DNA from: Candidatus Electrothrix scaldis | GTDB taxonomy: Bacteria; Desulfobacterota; Desulfobulbia; Desulfobulbales; Desulfobulbaceae | Direction: 5' to 3' | Length of the DNA stretch: 64,000 bases | Assembly: GCA_033584155.1 (NCBI GenBank) | Contig: CP138355.1 | Location: forward strand, 3,605,826-3,669,825 | In this document: positions 26,378-35,754 of the stretch, piece by piece | Layout of the letters: each line of letters opens with the position of its first letter | Position numbering within the stretch: the first letter of the stretch is position 1 | Made by a program: the position numbers and the translations under genes | The notes under the pieces: model-generated | Databases searched by the model: none | Seen by the model: only the letters and a program-made list of their open reading frames with translations | Told to the model about the DNA's origin: nothing

Positions 26378-27466
26378 ATGCAAGTAAACGGAACACTTTA
26401 TCGCTGCATCTGGCCTGAAGCTGACGGACGTTCCGTCGGTATTATTGACCAAACCAAACTCCCTCATTGTTTCGAGACGGTGACGTTGCGCACCCTGGAT
26501 GATGCAGTTCTTGCCATCAGAGATATGCTGGTGCGCGGAGCACCGCTGATCGGGGCAACAGCAGCCTATGGAGTCTGCCTGGGCCTGAATGAAGACTGCT
26601 CAGACAACAACCTGGAGATCGCCTGTGCGGCCCTGATTGCCGCCAGACCTACAGCGGTGAATCTTCGTTGGGCGGTGGAACGGATGCGCTCCTTACTAAG
26701 CAGCCTGCCGCAGGAAGAACGACTGGAGGCAGCCTATGCCGAGGCAGCGATTATCTGCGATGAAGATGCCCAGGTAAACGAGAGCCTTGGTCAGTATGGG
26801 CTGGAACTCATCCAGAAAAAATACGAGGAAAAAGGCGGGACCGTCAATATCCTCACCCATTGTAATGCGGGTTGGTTAGCAACCGTGGATTGGGGCACCG
26901 CCCTTGCGCCTATCTTCAAGGCCCATCAGGCAGGAATTCCCGTGCATGTTTGGGTGGATGAAACCCGACCACGCAACCAGGGTGCCCACCTCACATCCTG
27001 GGAATTGGCTTCCGCAGGTATAGACCACCATCTGATTGTGGATAATAGCGGCGGCCACCTCATGCAGCAGGGCCAGGTGGATCTCTGCATAGTCGGTACA
27101 GATCGAACAACCTGCACCGGTGATGTCTGTAACAAAATCGGCACCTACCTCAAGGCCTTGGCAGCAGCGGATAATGATGTACCCTTTTACGTTGCCCTTC
27201 CCTCCTCCACCATAGACTGGACTCTGGAAGAGGGCTCTGCAATTCCCATTGAAGAACGCGGCCAGGAAGAGGTGCTCCTGATTTCCGGCCTCTGTACAGA
27301 CGGAGAGGTGCGACAGGTGCGCATTGCCCCGAAACAGACCGAAGCGGCCAATCCGGCCTTTGATGTCACCCCGGCCCGCCTGGTCACCGGCCTGATCACC
27401 GAGCGGGGCATCTGTAAGGCGAGTAAGGAGGGGCTCCTTACCTTATTTCCAGAACATAGGGACTAA
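26378..27466 (+). CDS. mtnA: S-methyl-5-thioribose-1-phosphate isomerase
   Basis: The 362-aa cytoplasmic enzyme isomerises methylthioribose-1-phosphate to methylthioribulose-1-phosphate in methionine salvage. It shows an N-terminal [14 protein letters not shown], the catalytic-cysteine region ([10 protein letters not shown]), [19 protein letters not shown], and [19 protein letters not shown], where most homologues have GADRIAANGD. The TCTGDVCN variant is slightly unusual but keeps the active-site Asp. The ribosome site is weak. No other methionine-salvage gene is nearby. Confidence 0.92.
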   Translation: MQVNGTLYRCIWPEADGRSVGIIDQTKLPHCFETVTLRTLDDAVLAIRDMLVRGAPLIGATAAYGVCLGLNEDCSDNNLEIACAALIAARPTAVNLRWAVERMRSLLSSLPQEERLEAAYAEAAIICDEDAQVNESLGQYGLELIQKKYEEKGGTVNILTHCNAGWLATVDWGTALAPIFKAHQAGIPVHVWVDETRPRNQGAHLTSWELASAGIDHHLIVDNSGGHLMQQGQVDLCIVGTDRTTCTGDVCNKIGTYLKALAAADNDVPFYVALPSSTIDWTLEEGSAIPIEERGQEEVLLISGLCTDGEVRQVRIAPKQTEAANPAFDVTPARLVTGLITERGICKASKEGLLTLFPEHRD

Positions 27467-27518
27467 GTTCCATCCCGGCCACCCCTTCAGAACAAAACAA
27501 AAAATACGTAAGGAGCTT

Positions 27519-29678
27519 ATGATCTTTAAATTTTTCCCGTTTCTTCTCTGGTTCAAAGGATATAAGCCGGAAATGTTCAAGATGGATCTGGTTGCAGGTA
27601 TCACCGTTGCACTGGTGCTCATTCCTCAATCTATGGCCTATGCTCAGCTGGCCGGGCTTCCTGCTTACTATGGTCTCTACGCTGCCTTTCTCCCCCCTAT
27701 GGTGGCTGCCCTGTTCGGCTCCAGCCGTCAATTGGGCACAGGCCCGGTGGCTGTTGTCTCTCTGATGTCAGCAGCCTCCCTTGAATCTTTAGCCACAGCA
27801 GGTTCACAGGAATTCATTACTTACTCCATTATGCTGGCCCTGGTCGTTGGCCTTTTTCAGTTTGCCCTGGGTGTCTTGCGCCTTGGTATGGTAGTAAATT
27901 TTCTCTCCCACCCAGTCATCAATGGCTTCACCAATGCCGCAGCTATCATTATTGCCTCTTCCCAATTCTCCAAGTTCTTTGGCGTCTACGTGGATAAGGC
28001 ACCACATCATTATCAAACTATGGTCCGGGTTGTACAGGCTGCTTGCGATTACACCCATTGGCCCACCCTGCTGTATGGTATTGCGGCAATACTTATCATG
28101 GTCGCTTCCAAAAGGAAGAACCCGAGAATTCCGGCTGTTCTGCTCGCCGTTGCCATTACAACTCTCCTCTCCTGGGCAACTGGCTTTAACCAAGACGCCT
28201 TGGTTCCCCTCTCAAACATTCATTCTCCAGGAATACAGAAAAAAATAGAACGGTTTAACGAGGTAGTAAGTGAAGTATCCCATCATGGCCGAGAACGGAC
28301 CGACCTTGGTAAGGCAGCTGAAGAGCTACACAAAGCAGAGCTGGAGGCCCACGGTGCCCCTCCCCCTATTGAGCTGCTTCAAATCGAAAACGAAGTGGCC
28401 ATACTGAGCAGAAAAATGGATCATGCCAAACATGATGCCCATTTAATCCGCACCGAACTTCGACGCATGAAGTTTGAAGGAATAGCGCATGAAAATCAGT
28501 ATACCTTTTATGCCAGGGAGGCTATTCCGCCTGGTGTCAAGACAGATGGTCGCACCTGGCGCATCAAGCTTGGGAACTCACCCCTGGATACTGAAAAAAT
28601 TATACTCACCAGTGGCGGTGCAGTTGTGGGCGATGTACCGGAAGGGATTCCCTCTTTGAGTATGCCGGAGATCAACCTGAAAGCTGTAACAAAACTACTC
28701 CCCACAGCAATCATCATTTCCCTTCTTGGTTTCATGGAGGCCATAGCTATTGCCAAAGCAATGGCAGCAAAAACCGGTCAACAAATTGATGCCAACCAGG
28801 AGCTCATCGGCCAAGGTTTGGCAAACATCCTTGGTTCTGCGGGCCAGAGTTATGCCGTGTCCGGTTCCTTTTCCCGCTCAGCAGTAAATCTCCAGGCTGG
28901 CGCTGTCACCGGTATTTCCTCGGTGGTCACCTCCATGATGGTCCTGCTGACGCTGATGTTTTTCACCCCCCTGCTCTATCACTTGCCTCAGGCGACCTTG
29001 GCAGCGGTTATCATGATGGCGGTTATCGGACTGATCAATACCAGCGGTTTTATTCACGCCTGGAAGGCTCAGCGCTATGATGGGATCATATCGGTGATCA
29101 CCTTTCTCGTAACCCTCTATGCCGCGCCCCATTTGGACCAAGGCATTCTGGTCGGTTTCGCCCTGTCTATGGGAGTGTTTCTCTACAAATCCATGCGTCC
29201 CGTTGTTGCTGAGCTTTCCATGAACGAGGAGAAAATCCTCAAGAGCTCAGAACATTACCGACTCAAGGGCTGTCGTCATATCTCCGTGGTCCGTTTTGAT
29301 GGCGCCCTGTTCTTTGCCAATGCCAGTTACCTTGATGAACAAGTTGGAAGGTTCCGCAACGAGCACCCAAATCTCCGAGCTATTCTACTTGATGCCCGTG
29401 GCATTAACGACATGGACGCCTCTGGCGAAGAAGTTCTCGCCATGATCGTACAGCGTCTGCGAGCAGCTGGCCTAAGCTTTGCCATGAGTAGTGTGAAAGG
29501 CCAGGTAATGGCAGTCATGGAACGAACCCATCTACTCGACAAGATTGGCAGAGAGCATATCTATCCAGACACAAAAACAGCTGTTGCCTCTCTCACAGAG
29601 GAAATACATAGGGATTCAAATCTCCCTAAAGATTGCTGTCCAGATTGCCCCTTGACCCATTACATACCAGCGCCCTGA
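27519..29678 (+). CDS. SulP-family anion permease with STAS domain and long central insertion
   Basis: This 719-aa inner-membrane transporter moves sulfate or another anion. The N-terminal half has the SulP signature (QSMAYAQLAGLPAYYGLYAA, then GPVAVVSLMSAA) and multiple helices. A cytoplasmic STAS domain occupies about residues 565-690 (FDGALFFANASYLDE, then LDARGINDMDASGEE). Residues about 232-385 form a soluble insert rich in charged coiled-coil sequence (RFNEVVSEVSHHGRERTD) that most SulP proteins lack. AGGAG lies just before the ATG. Two USP-type genes follow on the same strand. Confidence 0.92.
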   Translation: MIFKFFPFLLWFKGYKPEMFKMDLVAGITVALVLIPQSMAYAQLAGLPAYYGLYAAFLPPMVAALFGSSRQLGTGPVAVVSLMSAASLESLATAGSQEFITYSIMLALVVGLFQFALGVLRLGMVVNFLSHPVINGFTNAAAIIIASSQFSKFFGVYVDKAPHHYQTMVRVVQAACDYTHWPTLLYGIAAILIMVASKRKNPRIPAVLLAVAITTLLSWATGFNQDALVPLSNIHSPGIQKKIERFNEVVSEVSHHGRERTDLGKAAEELHKAELEAHGAPPPIELLQIENEVAILSRKMDHAKHDAHLIRTELRRMKFEGIAHENQYTFYAREAIPPGVKTDGRTWRIKLGNSPLDTEKIILTSGGAVVGDVPEGIPSLSMPEINLKAVTKLLPTAIIISLLGFMEAIAIAKAMAAKTGQQIDANQELIGQGLANILGSAGQSYAVSGSFSRSAVNLQAGAVTGISSVVTSMMVLLTLMFFTPLLYHLPQATLAAVIMMAVIGLINTSGFIHAWKAQRYDGIISVITFLVTLYAAPHLDQGILVGFALSMGVFLYKSMRPVVAELSMNEEKILKSSEHYRLKGCRHISVVRFDGALFFANASYLDEQVGRFRNEHPNLRAILLDARGINDMDASGEEVLAMIVQRLRAAGLSFAMSSVKGQVMAVMERTHLLDKIGREHIYPDTKTAVASLTEEIHRDSNLPKDCCPDCPLTHYIPAP

Positions 29679-29722
29679 CGTATCTATTCACTCCATTTTG
29701 CTTTCTTAAGAGAGGCGACCCT

Positions 29723-30604
29723 ATGAACCCCACAAAAGTTATGAATACATCCAAGGTCATTGCCCTGGCGACAGACGGTTCTTCCTCTACAGACGGAGCC
29801 GTACAGGAGGCTATTTTCCTGGCCCAGTCATGCAGAGCAAGAATTGTGGTCCTGCACGTCATTCCAATTGATTCTGGATCAGCAACTGCAATTCACGCCT
29901 CAACGTCGTCCAGCCTCCTGGAAAGCAAAAAATACCTAAAGAGGCTCAAAACACTTACTGATGATAACGAAATCCCCTGTGAGATTATCATTGAAGAGTC
30001 CTACCAGCCTGACAAAGCTATCGTTGAATTGAGCTATAAACACCAGGCTGATCTCCTGATCATGGGACGAAATAGCAGGCAAGGCTTGCGGAAATTGCTG
30101 GCAGGAAGTATGACCTCCAAGGTGATTGGTCGAGGCTTTCCCAAAGTCCTGGTTGTGCCCAAAGACTTTACCATTGGTGGAGATAAGGTTCTTCTTGCCA
30201 TTGACGGCTCAGAAGCCAGCGAGGCTGCTGCGGATGAAATTATTGATATGGGCATTCATTGTACCAATCTGAAAGAAGTCTATGCCCTGTCAGTCACTCG
30301 TTCGGAAGACGGGCTTGCAGAAGCCAGAGCACTGGCGGAGGCGGCCTGCAACAGGGGAAAAGAAAAAGCGCCACGGGTCATCTTTCATCCAATGTCCTTA
30401 GCAGGAAGACCAGCTGCCGACCTCATTAGCCAGACAGCTGCGGAAAAGCAAGTAGATATGATCTTGATCGGTGGTCACGGCAAGGGGCTCACGAAGCTTC
30501 TTATGGGGCACGTGACAGAAAAGGTTATTGGAAAAGCGCACTGTGCAGTACTAGTTATTGAAAAGAAAAAAGAAGATGGATATATTCCAGAGGACAATGA
30601 GTAG
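29723..30604 (+). CDS. tandem universal stress protein
   Basis: The 293-aa protein holds two UspA domains. The first (about 10-145) has VIALATDGSS and the nucleotide-binding pattern LIMGRNSRQGLRKLLAGSMT. The second (about 155-285) has VLLAIDGSE and LIGGHGKGLTKLLMGHVT. Such proteins bind ATP or AMP and adjust stress or energy physiology. The frame extends upstream into sulP, but ATG 29723 follows AGAGG and matches the domain start. It lies 44 bases after the SulP gene and 85 before a close paralogue, suggesting an operon linking anion transport and stress control. Confidence 0.93.
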   Translation: MNPTKVMNTSKVIALATDGSSSTDGAVQEAIFLAQSCRARIVVLHVIPIDSGSATAIHASTSSSLLESKKYLKRLKTLTDDNEIPCEIIIEESYQPDKAIVELSYKHQADLLIMGRNSRQGLRKLLAGSMTSKVIGRGFPKVLVVPKDFTIGGDKVLLAIDGSEASEAAADEIIDMGIHCTNLKEVYALSVTRSEDGLAEARALAEAACNRGKEKAPRVIFHPMSLAGRPAADLISQTAAEKQVDMILIGGHGKGLTKLLMGHVTEKVIGKAHCAVLVIEKKKEDGYIPEDNE

Positions 30605-30688
30605 GTTCTGATCATTATTGGACAAGGATCCAGCCGATGAGTATGGCAGGATTATTCCCTTAATACGTAGTTAGGGAGGAAATACACC

Positions 30689-31591
30689 ATGACAAAGCAT
30701 AATGCACGACTGCTGGGCGAAGCTGAAGTTATCGCTCTTGCTACAGACGGTTCTTCGTACACAGAAGGAGCAGTACAGGAAACTATTTTCTTAGCTCAGG
30801 GATGTGGGGCAAAAATTGTTATTCTGCATGTGATCTCGGTTGGTTCAGGATCAACAACAGGACCGCGAGCCTCTGCCGTCAAGGTACCGCAGGAGATCTC
30901 TGATTATCTGGACAACATCAAAAAGATGGCTGATGATCACGGGATTACCTGCGATATTGTCATTGAGCAGTCCTACTACAGCCCGGAAAAAACCATTGTC
31001 GATTTGGCGTATAAACATAATGCCGATGTCCTTATTATGGGGCGTCACGGCAAAAGGGGCCTGATCAAGCTCCTGGTAGGCGGTATGACCTCCAAAGTTA
31101 TTGGCCAGGGTTTCCCTCAGACGCTCGTTGTGCCCTCCCATGCGACTGTTCAAGGAGAAAAAATTCTGGTCGCAACCGATGGATCTGAATCAGGTCAGGC
31201 AGCGACAGAAACAGCTATCAGCATGGGGCAAAACTGCACCACGCTCAAAGAGATCTATATACTTTCTGTAGCTGATTCTGAAGATGAACTCGAAGCATCT
31301 CAGGAAAGGGTGGAAACGGTTTGCGCAAAAGGACAGGAGATGGCTCCACGTCCCACCTTTCATCCCATCGCCTTAGTTGGTAAACCGTCTGCCGATGTTA
31401 TTGCTCAGACAGCAGAAGAAAAGCAGGTGGATATGATCTTGGTCGGTGGGCACGGCAAAGGACTCAGCAAAATGCTGATGGGGCATGTCACGGAAAAAGT
31501 CATTGGCAAGGCCCATTGTGCGGTGCTGGTGATTGAGAAGAAAGAGGTTGAGGAAGAGACTCAGGAGGATGCCTCTGAGAACAGCGAATAA
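30689..31591 (+). CDS. tandem universal stress protein, paralogue
   Basis: A 300-aa protein with the same two-domain layout as its upstream neighbour and high similarity to it, pointing to a local gene duplication. The ATP-type motifs GRHGKRGLIKLLVGGMTSKV and GGHGKGLSKMLMGHVT are intact in both domains. The acidic tail (KEVEEETQEDASENSE) is longer than in the first copy. AGGGAGG lies before the ATG. Confidence 0.93.
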   Translation: MTKHNARLLGEAEVIALATDGSSYTEGAVQETIFLAQGCGAKIVILHVISVGSGSTTGPRASAVKVPQEISDYLDNIKKMADDHGITCDIVIEQSYYSPEKTIVDLAYKHNADVLIMGRHGKRGLIKLLVGGMTSKVIGQGFPQTLVVPSHATVQGEKILVATDGSESGQAATETAISMGQNCTTLKEIYILSVADSEDELEASQERVETVCAKGQEMAPRPTFHPIALVGKPSADVIAQTAEEKQVDMILVGGHGKGLSKMLMGHVTEKVIGKAHCAVLVIEKKEVEEETQEDASENSE

Positions 31592-31697
31592 TTCTTTCCT
31601 TGTATGATTTTTTGCTGACTATTACGGAATTAGGGAAGGCTGAACCAAGCACTGAAATATCAACAGGTTGAATTGTTCACCAAAGAGCCTCTGCAAG

Positions 31698-32142
31698 TCA
31701 TCTGAAAAGGGGGCATGAAAAGAGGGAGCGATTCAGCCCGGCCTCCCGCAGGGTGGCCTGAAAAAGCAGCTCATGGGTACGCGGGGTGCAGGCCGCCACC
31801 ACCAGCCGGTTCAGCTTGTGCTCCTGAATGGTCTCGGTCAGCACCCGTTGCGTATCCTGGGAACAGGAATACATGTTGGCTGGCCAGGGTAAAAATTTCA
31901 ATATTCGGATCGCGGCCCGCTTCAACCAGCTTGGGCGCAAGGATACAGAGAGAACAGTCGTTGGTGGGAAAGGTCTTGTCCAGGCGGGCCATGACCCCAC
32001 CAATGGCCCCGGACTTCTCCACCAGATACACCTTATAGCCCAGTTCAGTGAGATCAAGGGCGGTCTGGACACCGGCCACGCCACCGCCGATAACCATGAC
32101 GGCTCCGCTGATCTTGGCGGCTGTTTTTGCAATTACGGTCAT
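31698..32142 (-). pseudogene. truncated heterodisulfide-reductase subunit A (hdrA) remnant
   Basis: From ATG 32142 (AAGGAG eight bases upstream) the frame encodes an intact HdrA N-terminus: the FAD-binding [15 protein letters not shown] and the conserved [17 protein letters not shown]. Near residue 80 the match breaks. The other frame then carries a later HdrA segment ([20 protein letters not shown]) that ends shortly after REAGLN. An internal deletion with a frame change and loss of the large C-terminal part leave about a seventh of the normal gene. HdrA bifurcates or relays electrons in sulfate reducers and methanogens. This copy is non-functional. Confidence 0.85.
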
Positions 32143-32267
32143 GAAGAGCTCCTTCGTACGTATCGGCACGGCCGCATTCCCATGCTCTACGAAGATGTAA
32201 TGCGAAGACGCAATACGAACACGCAGAGACATGGTTCCGCCGTTTGCCGGAGAAATGAATCAATTGC

Positions 32268-32399
32268 TCAGACGGCCCTTGTCCGTCTGATTTATCGTAG
32301 AAGGATACGTCGACCAAAGAGGTCGAAAGAAATCAGGAGAGGAGGCAAGCCGCTGATCTTACTCGCCGACCCAGACCGGGTCGGGTGCCGTTACGGCAG
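32268..32399 (-). ncRNA. candidate structured leader RNA, copy A (upstream of hdrA remnant)
   Basis: Read on the minus strand it begins with the hairpin GCCGTAACGGC. Next comes a seven-pair stem CCGACCC/GGGTCGG (32366-32372 with 32378-32384), a conserved CAGCGG/CTGATTT core, and finally the stem TCAGACGG/CCGTCTGA (32268-32275 with 32283-32290). The same elements in the same order occur at 36317-36444. It lies 126 bases before hdrA'. I cannot match it to a named riboswitch family. Confidence 0.6.
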
Positions 32400-32610
32400 C
32401 TTCATGTGTAGTGATGGGGTGTGCTCATGGAATATTTCTGTTGTGTAATAATTCAAGATCAACATAACAATAATGTAATACGACGGGAATTGCAAGAAAG
32501 AAAGGGTGGCTCAAGATATTGACTTTATCACTGGTGCCAGTAAAATGCGGAAGACTACCCAAAAAAACGTTTAAAATAATCAATCAACAACGCAAAAACA
32601 TAGTATTTCA
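32400..32610. other. AT-rich intergenic region between the PLD gene and leader A
   Basis: No gene is seen. The stretch presumably holds the promoter for leader A and the 3' end of the PLD-gene transcript. Confidence 0.4.
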
Positions 32611-33567
32611 TTAACATTTACCCAAAAGCCCTATGAGTTCATTACGGTTAATCTCAGTAATGCCTTTCTCGTAATGCTCTTGAATTATTTCTTTTAACTG
32701 TACCTTTATCTCATCAATTTTAAATGGATATTTATACCTTTTTTTCTTAAATGAGTAGATATAGTGAATTCCTTTATCATATAGGATTAGATCAAACGAT
32801 TGGAATTGTATGTATGCTCCTGTATCTTTTGCAGTTAAAACAACCTCTCCCCCTTCATAAGGCAACTTATTTTTTCCACATTCCAATGTAAAAAATTCTT
32901 TGATATCTTCTCGCGTAACCTCAAGATCTGATTGCTCTACGAGACTATATGCTTTCTTCTTTTCTTCCTCGGGGTGATCTCTCTCCCAAACAAATAATGA
33001 TACGATTTGATTTGCTTCATCCTTGAGCCAAGTCGCGAGGGTTTTGTGTTGACTAGCCCTAGTCAATGATTTCTGCATATTTTTATGTTTTTTTCTATAT
33101 TCATTAAAATATTTTACGAATATCTTTGAATCAGAAACATTAACAATGTGTTGTTTATTCTTCAACCCTTCGATCTTTGCTTTGTATTCATGATATAATG
33201 ACTCATTTTTTACAACAGTCATTATATCTCGCTCTAGACGAACTCCAGTTACTGTAAAATTTGCACTTCCTATAATGACAATATTTGGATCAACTAAATA
33301 CAATTTCCAATGCACACTCGACTCATATCTAAAGTCAACATAAGTCATCAATTGTTCGTCAGCATTATTTTGGCAATACTCAATGAGTTTCGGTGAACTA
33401 AAAGAATTTATTGTCCCTATTATTATTTCGACACGATTTCCGTTTGCCACCAGTGTTCCGAGCAGATCCTCAGTTCCGCTCGCAAATGCCGTAACAATTT
33501 GTATTTTTCGATTTGAAAAGGTTTTTAGAGTTGATTCTAAATCGTTGTTTGAATCTAGTATTTTCAT
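32611..33567 (-). CDS. single-HKD phospholipase-D-like protein, possibly a nuclease
   Basis: The 318-aa protein has one complete PLD catalytic motif: His86, Lys88, Asp93, Gly100, Ser101, Asn103 (HWKLYLVD then GSANF). Single-HKD proteins such as Nuc and BfiI dimerise to form the active site and often cut DNA; others act on lipids. The N-terminal 80 residues supply the paired beta-sheet. Residues 130-318 are helical then beta-rich and unassigned. It is much more AT-rich than its neighbours, which suggests transfer. It sits between the hdrA remnant and the DCCP operon like an inserted accessory gene. Confidence 0.75.
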   Translation of the reverse strand: MKILDSNNDLESTLKTFSNRKIQIVTAFASGTEDLLGTLVANGNRVEIIIGTINSFSSPKLIEYCQNNADEQLMTYVDFRYESSVHWKLYLVDPNIVIIGSANFTVTGVRLERDIMTVVKNESLYHEYKAKIEGLKNKQHIVNVSDSKIFVKYFNEYRKKHKNMQKSLTRASQHKTLATWLKDEANQIVSLFVWERDHPEEEKKKAYSLVEQSDLEVTREDIKEFFTLECGKNKLPYEGGEVVLTAKDTGAYIQFQSFDLILYDKGIHYIYSFKKKRYKYPFKIDEIKVQLKEIIQEHYEKGITEINRNELIGLLGKC

Positions 33568-33623
33568 GTTTCACACTCTCGTCAGCAACCGCTGATTGAC
33601 AAGGATTATGGATATTACTGAAA

Positions 33624-34367
33624 TCACCCTGTAGCCGCCAACGCCGCGCCAAAGGCCCCAATGATATCCGGGAACTCCGGCACCAGCACCTGGGTGTCAC
33701 CGAGCCGCTCCTGGAGCATTTGCACCATACAGGGATTATTAGCCACCCCACCGGAAAAGGCCACAGTCTCACCGTAACCAGTGCGTGAAAGCATGGCGAT
33801 CAGACGAGTAACCACAGAACTATGCACGGCCCGCGCAATCTGCTCACGAGGAACACCTCGGTTTTTCATGGAGATCACCTCAGACTCGGCAAAGACCGTA
33901 CACATGGAGTTGATCTGCACCTCCTGCTCCGCAGCAAGGGCCGCTTGGCCGAACTCCGCTAACGGATAAGCAAGAGAAGCAGCCATAATCTCTAAAAAAC
34001 GCCCAGTACCAGCAGCGCATTTATCGTTCATCTGAAAATGAGCCACCTTGCCCTGAGCATTCAGGGTGATGACCTTGGAATCCTGCCCGCCCACATCAAC
34101 GATGGTGGTGCAGTCGGGCAGGTGATGACGAATACCCAAGGCATGGGCCTTGATTTCGGTGATGACCTGGTCGGCAAAATGCTCAGCAGCAAGATGGCGC
34201 CCATAACCAGTGGCAACTACCTTATCTGCCCGAAAATCGGCAATCATCTTTTCTGCTTGTCGATGGGGCTCAAAGCCGGATTCAACAATCCGATGATCCA
34301 CCAAGCATTCCCCATCCCAAACCGCCATTTTCACGGTCCGGGAACCGAGATCAACACCGATGTACAT
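33624..34367 (-). CDS. acyl-CoA dehydratase activase-type ATPase (DCCP reductase)
   Basis: The 247-aa member of the HgdC/BcrA ASKHA ATPase family is an ATP-driven reductase with a [4Fe-4S] cluster bridging its dimer. Visible motifs: VDLGSRTVKMAVWDG (phosphate loop), DVGGQDSKV, NDKCAAGTGRFLE with a cluster cysteine, and NSMCTVFAESEVISM with the second. GGVANN is the adenosine motif. It injects a low-potential electron into its partner, here the YjiM-type protein encoded just upstream. A REP-like block lies between the two genes. Confidence 0.92.
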   Translation of the reverse strand: MYIGVDLGSRTVKMAVWDGECLVDHRIVESGFEPHRQAEKMIADFRADKVVATGYGRHLAAEHFADQVITEIKAHALGIRHHLPDCTTIVDVGGQDSKVITLNAQGKVAHFQMNDKCAAGTGRFLEIMAASLAYPLAEFGQAALAAEQEVQINSMCTVFAESEVISMKNRGVPREQIARAVHSSVVTRLIAMLSRTGYGETVAFSGGVANNPCMVQMLQERLGDTQVLVPEFPDIIGAFGAALAATG

Positions 34368-34387
34368 ACTCCATATTCTCCTTACAG

Positions 34388-34450
34388 GTTGTAGGGGCAG
34401 GCCCCTGTGCCTGCCCGAAAATAAGGGCGAACACAGGGGTTCGCCCCTAC
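34388..34450. repeat. REP-like palindromes, copy 2 (two hairpins)
   Basis: TAGGGGCAGGC with GCCTGCCC, and GGGCGAAC with GTTCGCCCCTAC, occur back to back inside the DCCP operon. They resemble the copies at 22003 and 59617. Confidence 0.75.
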
Positions 34451-35740
34451 TTAGTCACTCAGCTGTTCCAAAAAGGCCTCAATCCGAGTCTGCATCTGCC
34501 CCATATCCTCGGGGGAATAATCAGATTCCAGCGAGAGATAGGGAATTCCTTCCTTATCACAGGCCTCGCGGATCCGTACTTCCTCGATATTATAGGTATG
34601 GCAGAACTGGAGAGAGTAGTTGATAATTCCCTGGGCCCCGGACTCACGGAACTCCTTGACCACCTGGTCAATCCGCTCGTTATTGGGGGTAAAGCAGGAG
34701 CAATCAATTTCCTTGTAACGATCAGTGAGCGCGGCCAGCATATTATCCATACCAGTGACAGACTCATCGATCAGGTCCTTGAAATAACGGGTACCTATGC
34801 AGGATTCCTCGTTAACGATTACCGCCCCTGCCCCTTCCACCAGGTTATGCACCTTCCAGTTGGGCAGGGCCATTGGCGAACCAGCGACCATCACCCGGGC
34901 GCTCTTCTGTCCCTGGACCGTCACCTGCTGCGCGACCCGCTCGTCCAGCTCATCGCAGAGGGCGTTGAGCCTCTCGGTAAAGCGAACCGGATCATCATAA
35001 AAGGCGATCTGCTCAATGAGCAGGCCGTCTTTACCGGAAATCGGGGAAGGATTATGATGACGCAGGTTGTTCAACCGTTGCAATGCCTTGCGCTTATTAT
35101 TCATCAATTTAATCGCCGCCGCCAGATCAGCCTCGGTTATTTCCTTGCCCGTGGTCTCTTCCATCTTAACCTTAAAGGCCTTGACCTCTTCATGCCAGAG
35201 CGCAATGCTCTGCGGCTTCTTGGTCTGGGGAATCTCCATCACATGGGTGGGGATCAGACGATCCAGCAATTCCCAGGTCTTTTTCTTGGCATCACAGGTG
35301 GTCTCGCCATAGAGAAAATCTGCTACCTGAAAATAGGGACAGATTCGGCCAGCCTTAAAACCATAGGCTGACTTGACCATCGGGCAGATGTTACGAGGCA
35401 GGGTCTTTTCTGCATCCGGCACCGAGCCCTGCGAACCACCGCAGAGCCCAATGCATATACCACCCGCAGCAAGAACAATCTCTTCCGGGATGTAGACACA
35501 GAAGGTACCGACTACCGGTTTTCCCTCGGCTTTAGCCTCCACCAATTCCTTGATCCGCCCGCCGTGTAACTCAGCGATCATCTCATCAAAATAGGCCATA
35601 GCCTTGGGACGATTCTCCTGGCTGAGGAAGGCTTGCGCATAGACATCACCCAGCATCTTGCGGGCCTTGTCAAAACGCTCCACATCCACGTCCAGAGATT
35701 GCCACAGCTCCGGGTAGGCCTTGACTTCAAAATCACTCAT
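34451..35740 (-). CDS. double-cubane-cluster protein (YjiM/HgdB family)
   Basis: The 429-aa protein follows E. coli YjiM through its length. It shows VGTFCVYIPEEIVLAAGG (Cys81), LPRNICPMVKSAYGFK (Cys119), GRICPYFQ (Cys134), GETTCDAKKK (Cys149), DCSCFTPNNER, and the C-terminal SDYSPEDMGQM. Double-cubane-cluster proteins related to 2-hydroxyacyl-CoA dehydratases hold an [8Fe-9S] cluster and catalyse ATP-dependent reduction of small molecules; the physiological substrate is unknown. GGGAGG before ATG 35740 sets the start, although the frame is open further upstream. It follows the A-type carrier gene by 14 bases. Confidence 0.9.
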   Translation of the reverse strand: MSDFEVKAYPELWQSLDVDVERFDKARKMLGDVYAQAFLSQENRPKAMAYFDEMIAELHGGRIKELVEAKAEGKPVVGTFCVYIPEEIVLAAGGICIGLCGGSQGSVPDAEKTLPRNICPMVKSAYGFKAGRICPYFQVADFLYGETTCDAKKKTWELLDRLIPTHVMEIPQTKKPQSIALWHEEVKAFKVKMEETTGKEITEADLAAAIKLMNNKRKALQRLNNLRHHNPSPISGKDGLLIEQIAFYDDPVRFTERLNALCDELDERVAQQVTVQGQKSARVMVAGSPMALPNWKVHNLVEGAGAVIVNEESCIGTRYFKDLIDESVTGMDNMLAALTDRYKEIDCSCFTPNNERIDQVVKEFRESGAQGIINYSLQFCHTYNIEEVRIREACDKEGIPYLSLESDYSPEDMGQMQTRIEAFLEQLSD

Positions 35741-35754
35741 TTTCGCCTCCCGGA

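Noticed and set aside
31771-32232. Start of the hdrA remnant at ATG 32232
   Set aside because: The HdrA homology and an AAGGAG site both point to ATG 32142; the extra residues come from leader DNA.
32268-32399. Assignment to cobalamin, TPP, SAM, c-di-GMP or Moco riboswitches
   Set aside because: None of the signature sequences I know for these classes is present; the element is reported without a name.
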